Source: a bacterium
GTDB taxonomy: Bacteria; UBA10199; 2-02-FULL-44-16; JAAZCA01
Assembly: GCA_041648665.1 (NCBI GenBank)
Contig: JBAZOP010000057.1
Span: forward strand, 1 to 18,382
DNA: 18,382 bases
Reading direction: 5' to 3'
The position numbers and the translations under genes were made by a program. Shown here piece by piece: positions 15,056-18,382 of this stretch. How positions within the stretch are numbered: the first letter of the stretch is position 1; every line of letters begins with the position of its first letter. The notes below the pieces were generated by a model that did no database searches, was not told where the DNA came from, and saw only the letters and a list, made by a program, of their open reading frames with translations.

Positions 15056-15171
15056 TAACACCGGGGACAGGCCGCTAAGGTATCACAGATTATCCTCAGC
15101 CCGCCGCGGACTGTCCCCTGTTGAACTGCGGTATGTCACCTATTGAACTGCGGAGTGTCTTCTATTGATAA
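15056..15171. repeat. ACCGGGGACAGG repeat, copy D, with three 22-base tandem units
   Basis: 15056-15119 matches copy C. Three units of exactly 22 bases follow from 15106, 15128 and 15150, each beginning GCGG and containing TATTGA or TGTTGA. The array ends on the base before the TGA stop (15172-15174) of the lipoprotein gene. Confidence 0.82.
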
Positions 15172-16281
15172 TCAGAAAGCCAGTTCGCCTTCCATGACCG
15201 CGATGACGGATGCGCCGGAGAGGAATTGATCGAACAGCTCGTTGCCTGACGGGTTTTCGGGAATCGTGGTCTCGAGTTTCATGGTGATCATTCCCTGCGC
15301 GAGCGGTTTCACCGTCTCGATCGCAAGATCGGAGAGCACGAAGTCGACCATGGCCGAGACCCCTTGCCTCGCCTGATCCGCGGTCAGTTCGCCCAGCGCC
15401 ACGCGGATGCGGAAGCCGACCCCGTCGAGATCGATGCGGGTGCCGTCAAAGGTCCCCTTGGCCTCCACCCCCTGGGCCCCGCTGATGATCATCGTGGCGG
15501 TAACACCCGAGGGCAACTGCGGGATCTCCTCGGAGCGCAGATACATTATCGCGTATGGGAAGTCGTCCATGCGAAGGGTGACGTCGCCGCCCGAGATCGT
15601 GAACCTTATGGGACCAGTGATCTCCAGATCCTTCGGCCCCCCCGGCGCCAGATCCGGGATGTCCAGCGCAAAGCCGCCGGTGTAGCACGCGGTGCCGCTG
15701 CCAGGAGTGCAGGTGGCGAAGGCGCCGCCCGCCTCCTCCTCGCCGTTGGGACCCTCTATCGCCTCGCCCACGACCTCGACGTAGAATATCCCCTCGCGCG
15801 GATAGTCGTACACCGCCTCGAGTATGGCGCGATGATAGATCACGCCCTCCTCTTCCTCTCCCACTTCGTCGGGATTCTTGGGGATCCAGCGTTCGTTGTC
15901 TCCCGTGACCCAGCCGCCGTAAGCGGCCTGGGAGGGCTCGAGGTTCATGGGCGCGTACGTGACGCTCACCTGCATGGAGCTGCCGGGCGGGATCACGACG
16001 TCCGCGGTCCCGACCGCCTGTCCTCCGACCGTGATCCCGTCTATGCGGAAGTGGCCGGCGGAGTTGGAGCCGCGATCGAAACCTATCGCGCGCATGTGCT
16101 GCTCCTCATCGTTCGAGCTGTTGCCTATCACTATCGTCTTGCTCGCGCTCTCGGTCACCGCGGTCTCGTCGAACACCTCCGTCTGATACACGACGAATGA
16201 GCCGCCCTCGGAGCATGCGCTGAGCGCGATGAGGAGCAACGCGATACCAAGGAGTTTGCGAATTTGTGATATGTTGATCAT
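15172..16281 (-). CDS. lipoprotein with Ig-like domain
   Basis: A 369-residue lipoprotein. The signal ends in ALSAC, a good lipobox with C23; the +2 residue is Ser, as for outer-membrane sorting. Residues ~45-125 (KTIVIGNSSNDEEQ, then FRIDGITVGG and PPGSSMQVSVTYAP) fit an Ig-like ASH/choice-of-anchor type domain. The C-terminal half is beta-rich with repeated hydrophobic strands and may form a second domain. The ATG at 16281 has no clear ribosome site. A heptamer repeat lies 11 bases upstream and a tandem repeat abuts the stop. Function unknown; probably a surface or periplasmic structural protein. Confidence 0.82.
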   Translation of the reverse strand: MINISQIRKLLGIALLLIALSACSEGGSFVVYQTEVFDETAVTESASKTIVIGNSSNDEEQHMRAIGFDRGSNSAGHFRIDGITVGGQAVGTADVVIPPGSSMQVSVTYAPMNLEPSQAAYGGWVTGDNERWIPKNPDEVGEEEEGVIYHRAILEAVYDYPREGIFYVEVVGEAIEGPNGEEEAGGAFATCTPGSGTACYTGGFALDIPDLAPGGPKDLEITGPIRFTISGGDVTLRMDDFPYAIMYLRSEEIPQLPSGVTATMIISGAQGVEAKGTFDGTRIDLDGVGFRIRVALGELTADQARQGVSAMVDFVLSDLAIETVKPLAQGMITMKLETTIPENPSGNELFDQFLSGASVIAVMEGELAF

Positions 16282-16291
16282 GTTTTCGTAA

Positions 16292-16319
16292 TCAGTTCTC
16301 AGTTTTCAGTTATCTGTTT
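16292..16319. repeat. TCAGTTN heptamer tandem repeat
   Basis: Four 7-base units: TCAGTTC, TCAGTTT, TCAGTTA and TCTGTTT. On the minus strand this reads AACTGA-type heptamers, a kind of dispersed repeat seen between genes in many bacteria. It is in the leader of the lipoprotein gene. Confidence 0.65.
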
Positions 16320-16408
16320 TCCATTTCTCCCAGTCCAGACGCACGGCGCCATCGCCATGCAGCATCGGCACCACACACTTATCGACCCCCGGCCGATAAA
16401 GTTGCGTC

Positions 16409-16441
16409 AAAAAAACCGCGGGCGAACAAACGCCTACGGTT
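16409..16441 (-). terminator. rho-independent terminator of purF
   Basis: On the minus strand AACCG-TA-GGCG pairs with CGCC-CG-CGGTT around TTTGTT, followed by a run of T. It lies about 20 bases after the purF stop, so it ends the purL-purF unit. Confidence 0.75.
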
Positions 16442-16462
16442 AAATTAGCCTTATAAATCAAC

Positions 16463-17872
16463 TTATTGGATTATTTTGCGGTTTATGAACTCCCGGGCCG
16501 CCTTCTCTATCTCCGGGTTGTCGGTGAGCGCCACCGGATATTTGCCGGTGAAACAGGCGTCGCAGAACCACTCGCGTCTCCCCTTCTTGTCGAACCAGTA
16601 GAGCCCGTCGTGCGAAAGATAGCCCAGCGAGTCCGCGGTGATGAACTCGCGTATCTCCTCGATCGTCTGGCTCGCGGCGATCAGCTCCTTGCGGGTGGGG
16701 GTGTCGATGCCGTAGAAACAGGGCCACGCGGTCGGGGGGCTGGAGATGCGAACGTGCACCTCTTTCGCCCCTGCCCTGCGTATCATCTTCACGATCTTCA
16801 TGCTCGTGGTCCCGCGCACTATCGAGTCGTCGATCACGATCACACGTTTGTCCTTGATGATCTCGCGCACGGGATTGAGTTTGATGCGCACGCCGAAGTG
16901 GCGGATCTCGCTCTTGGGCTCGATGAAGGTGCGGCCCACGTAGTGGTTGCGTATCAGCCCCATCTCGAACGGGATGCCGGATTCCTGGGAGTATCCGATG
17001 GCCGCTGGCACGCCGGAGTCGGGCACCGGGACCACCATATCCGCCTCCACCGGGTGCTCCTTCGCAAGCTGCACACCAAAGCCCTTGCGGATCGGGTACA
17101 CGTCGCGGTCGAATACGTGGCTGTCCGGCCTCGCGAAGTAGATGTATTCGAATATGCAGTGCTGCTTCTTCTTCCCCTCTCCGTTGAGTGCGCCCTTGTA
17201 GGAACGCATGCCGCCGTTCTCGAAGAGGACGATCTCGCCCGGCTCTATCTCGCGGAGATAGGTCGCGTCGATGAGGTCCAGCGCGCAGGTCTCGGAGGCC
17301 GCGATGTACGACTCGCCCAGCTGGCCCAGGACCAGGGGCCTGAAGCCCCAGGGGTCGCGCGCCGCGATCATGGCGTCGTCCGCGAGGAAGACCAGGGAGT
17401 ACGCGCCCTCGACCCTGCGCAGGGCTCGCGAGATCCGCTCGACGAGCGAACCCTCGCGCTCGCGGGCGATGAGGTGCATGATCACCTCGCTGTCCATCGT
17501 CGACTGGAAGATGGAACCCTGCTGCTCGAGCTCTTTTCGGAGGGCGAGGGCGTTGGTGAGATTGCCGTTGTGCGCGATCGCGAGGTTCCCCTCGGCCGTG
17601 TTCACGACAAAGGGCTGCGCGTTCTCGATGTGCGAGCCGCCGGCAGTGGAATAGCGCACGTGGCCTATGGCCGAGGATCCGGCGAGCTCGGCTATGACGG
17701 CGCGGCTGAAGCAGTCGGCGACGTGCCCCATCGCTTTGTGCTGGAGGAATACGCCCTTCCGGCTCGAGACTATGCCTGCGCTCTCCTGACCGCGATGCTG
17801 CTGCGCGTAGAGCGAGAGATAGGCGATGTTCGACGCCTCGCTATGATTGTGCACTCCGACTATTCCGCACAT
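16463..17872 (-). CDS. purF: amidophosphoribosyltransferase
   Basis: Makes phosphoribosylamine from PRPP and glutamine, the first step of purine synthesis, in the cytosol. The 469 residues are full length. The N-terminal glutamine amidotransferase has catalytic C2 exposed directly after Met1 (MCGIVGV), so no long propeptide is present. The C-terminal phosphoribosyltransferase has the PRPP motif VIVIDDSIVRGTT (344-356). C239, C385, C437 and C440 match the four cysteines that bind a 4Fe-4S cluster in the Bacillus subtilis enzyme, a cluster absent in E. coli. It starts 13 bases after the purL stop, so they form one operon. A terminator follows. Confidence 0.97.
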   Translation of the reverse strand: MCGIVGVHNHSEASNIAYLSLYAQQHRGQESAGIVSSRKGVFLQHKAMGHVADCFSRAVIAELAGSSAIGHVRYSTAGGSHIENAQPFVVNTAEGNLAIAHNGNLTNALALRKELEQQGSIFQSTMDSEVIMHLIAREREGSLVERISRALRRVEGAYSLVFLADDAMIAARDPWGFRPLVLGQLGESYIAASETCALDLIDATYLREIEPGEIVLFENGGMRSYKGALNGEGKKKQHCIFEYIYFARPDSHVFDRDVYPIRKGFGVQLAKEHPVEADMVVPVPDSGVPAAIGYSQESGIPFEMGLIRNHYVGRTFIEPKSEIRHFGVRIKLNPVREIIKDKRVIVIDDSIVRGTTSMKIVKMIRRAGAKEVHVRISSPPTAWPCFYGIDTPTRKELIAASQTIEEIREFITADSLGYLSHDGLYWFDKKGRREWFCDACFTGKYPVALTDNPEIEKAAREFINRKIIQ

Positions 17873-17885
17873 GGATATTACCCCG

Positions 17886-18382
17886 TCACTTCATGCCGAC
17901 GAGATTCTCGAGGGCCGTGGACCACTTCCTATGGAGCTGCTGGACCTCCACTGAGAGGAGGCCCTTGATCTCGAGCATCCTTCCGCCGACCCTGCCGATC
18001 CTCTTGGCAGGCGCGCCCAACTCCTTTGATATCGAGATGACCGCGTCGAGGTCTTTCGGGCTGCACGAGACTATGATGGTCGCGGCGCTCTCGCCGAATA
18101 GCAGGACGTCGGGCCGCGCCTTTGAATCCAGATCGACCGCAGCACCCAGCATCCCCCTCTTGCCGGAGATGGAGCACTCGGCCAGCGCAGCCGCGATGCC
18201 GCCCTCCGACAGGTCGTGCGCGGATTTCGCAAGGCCGCGTTTGATCAGCGTGCGAACCGCGTTCTGCACCGACTTCTCCCTCGCAAAATCCAGCTGCGGC
18301 GGCCTGCCCGCGACCTTGTTGTGCATGGCCTTGAGATACTCGCTGCCGCCCAGGTCCGGCTCGTGCCAGCCGAGCAGCACGA
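17886..18382 (-). CDS. purL: FGAM synthase, PurL C-terminal part (partial)
   Basis: Part of the ATP- and glutamine-dependent step that makes formylglycinamidine ribonucleotide in purine synthesis. Only the last ~165 codons are present, and the frame runs off the window end; the apparent GTG at 18380 is just an internal Val. LGGSEYLK, SAHDLSEGGIAAALAE and LFGESAATIIVS are conserved C-terminal PurL blocks. Upstream partner of purF on the same strand. Confidence 0.94.
   Translation of the reverse strand, partial: VLLGWHEPDLGGSEYLKAMHNKVAGRPPQLDFAREKSVQNAVRTLIKRGLAKSAHDLSEGGIAAALAECSISGKRGMLGAAVDLDSKARPDVLLFGESAATIIVSCSPKDLDAVISISKELGAPAKRIGRVGGRMLEIKGLLSVEVQQLHRKWSTALENLVGMK

Noticed and set aside
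11500..15200. CRISPR array or insertion sequence in the repeat-rich segment
   Set aside because: Repeats are short, divergent and irregularly spaced without spacers, and no Cas or transposase gene is present.
16466..17968. 500-codon plus-strand open frame
   Set aside because: Antisense shadow of purF, which is certain from its motifs.

Overview
The window is about 18.4 kb of high-GC bacterial DNA. It looks like a deltaproteobacteria-like or related uncultured lineage. Clues are the Cys-rich 'myxo' disulfide repeats, many lipoproteins and secreted proteins, an ORF6N gene, and dispersed GGGGACNG-type palindromes. This placement is inference; no rRNA, tRNA, CRISPR array, integrase or recognisable transposase is present.

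Layout. 1-1698 (+): the 3' end of pgi (glucose-6-phosphate isomerase), overlapped by an AmpG-like MFS transporter and closed by a strong, probably bidirectional terminator. 1749-3808 (-): a small Met/Cys-rich membrane protein with its own sigma70-like promoter, then a TPR-like protein. 3957-5334 (+): two overlapping genes of unknown function, the second an unusual P-loop-ATPase-like protein. 5423-6571 (+): a secreted Calx-beta plus Cys-rich repeat protein, ending in a terminator that faces a DUF486 membrane protein (6632-6997, -). 7160-8077 (+): an acidic orphan protein behind a perfect palindrome overlapping a TATAAT box. 8096-9118 (-): a protein whose C-terminal half resembles the OspF/SpvC/LanKC phospho-Ser/Thr lyase fold and keeps its KxH motif. 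9266-11431 (-): an alpha/beta hydrolase, a NapH-like 4Fe-4S membrane protein and an orphan.

From 11.5 to 15.2 kb the DNA is an accessory mosaic: a coiled-coil protein, a 28-aa membrane peptide, an AT-rich lipoprotein gene, a 250-bp inverted-repeat (MITE-like) element, an ORF6N gene with a matching palindrome inside and upstream of it, a secreted protein, and at least four repeat families. Several repeats sit directly on the stop codons of minus-strand genes. 15172-16281 (-) is a lipoprotein. 16463-18382 (-) is housekeeping purine synthesis: purF (with 4Fe-4S cysteines) behind the 3' end of purL.

The most interesting signals are the ORF6N palindrome pair, the inverted-repeat element beside it, the repeats that abut or supply stop codons, and the lyase-like protein.
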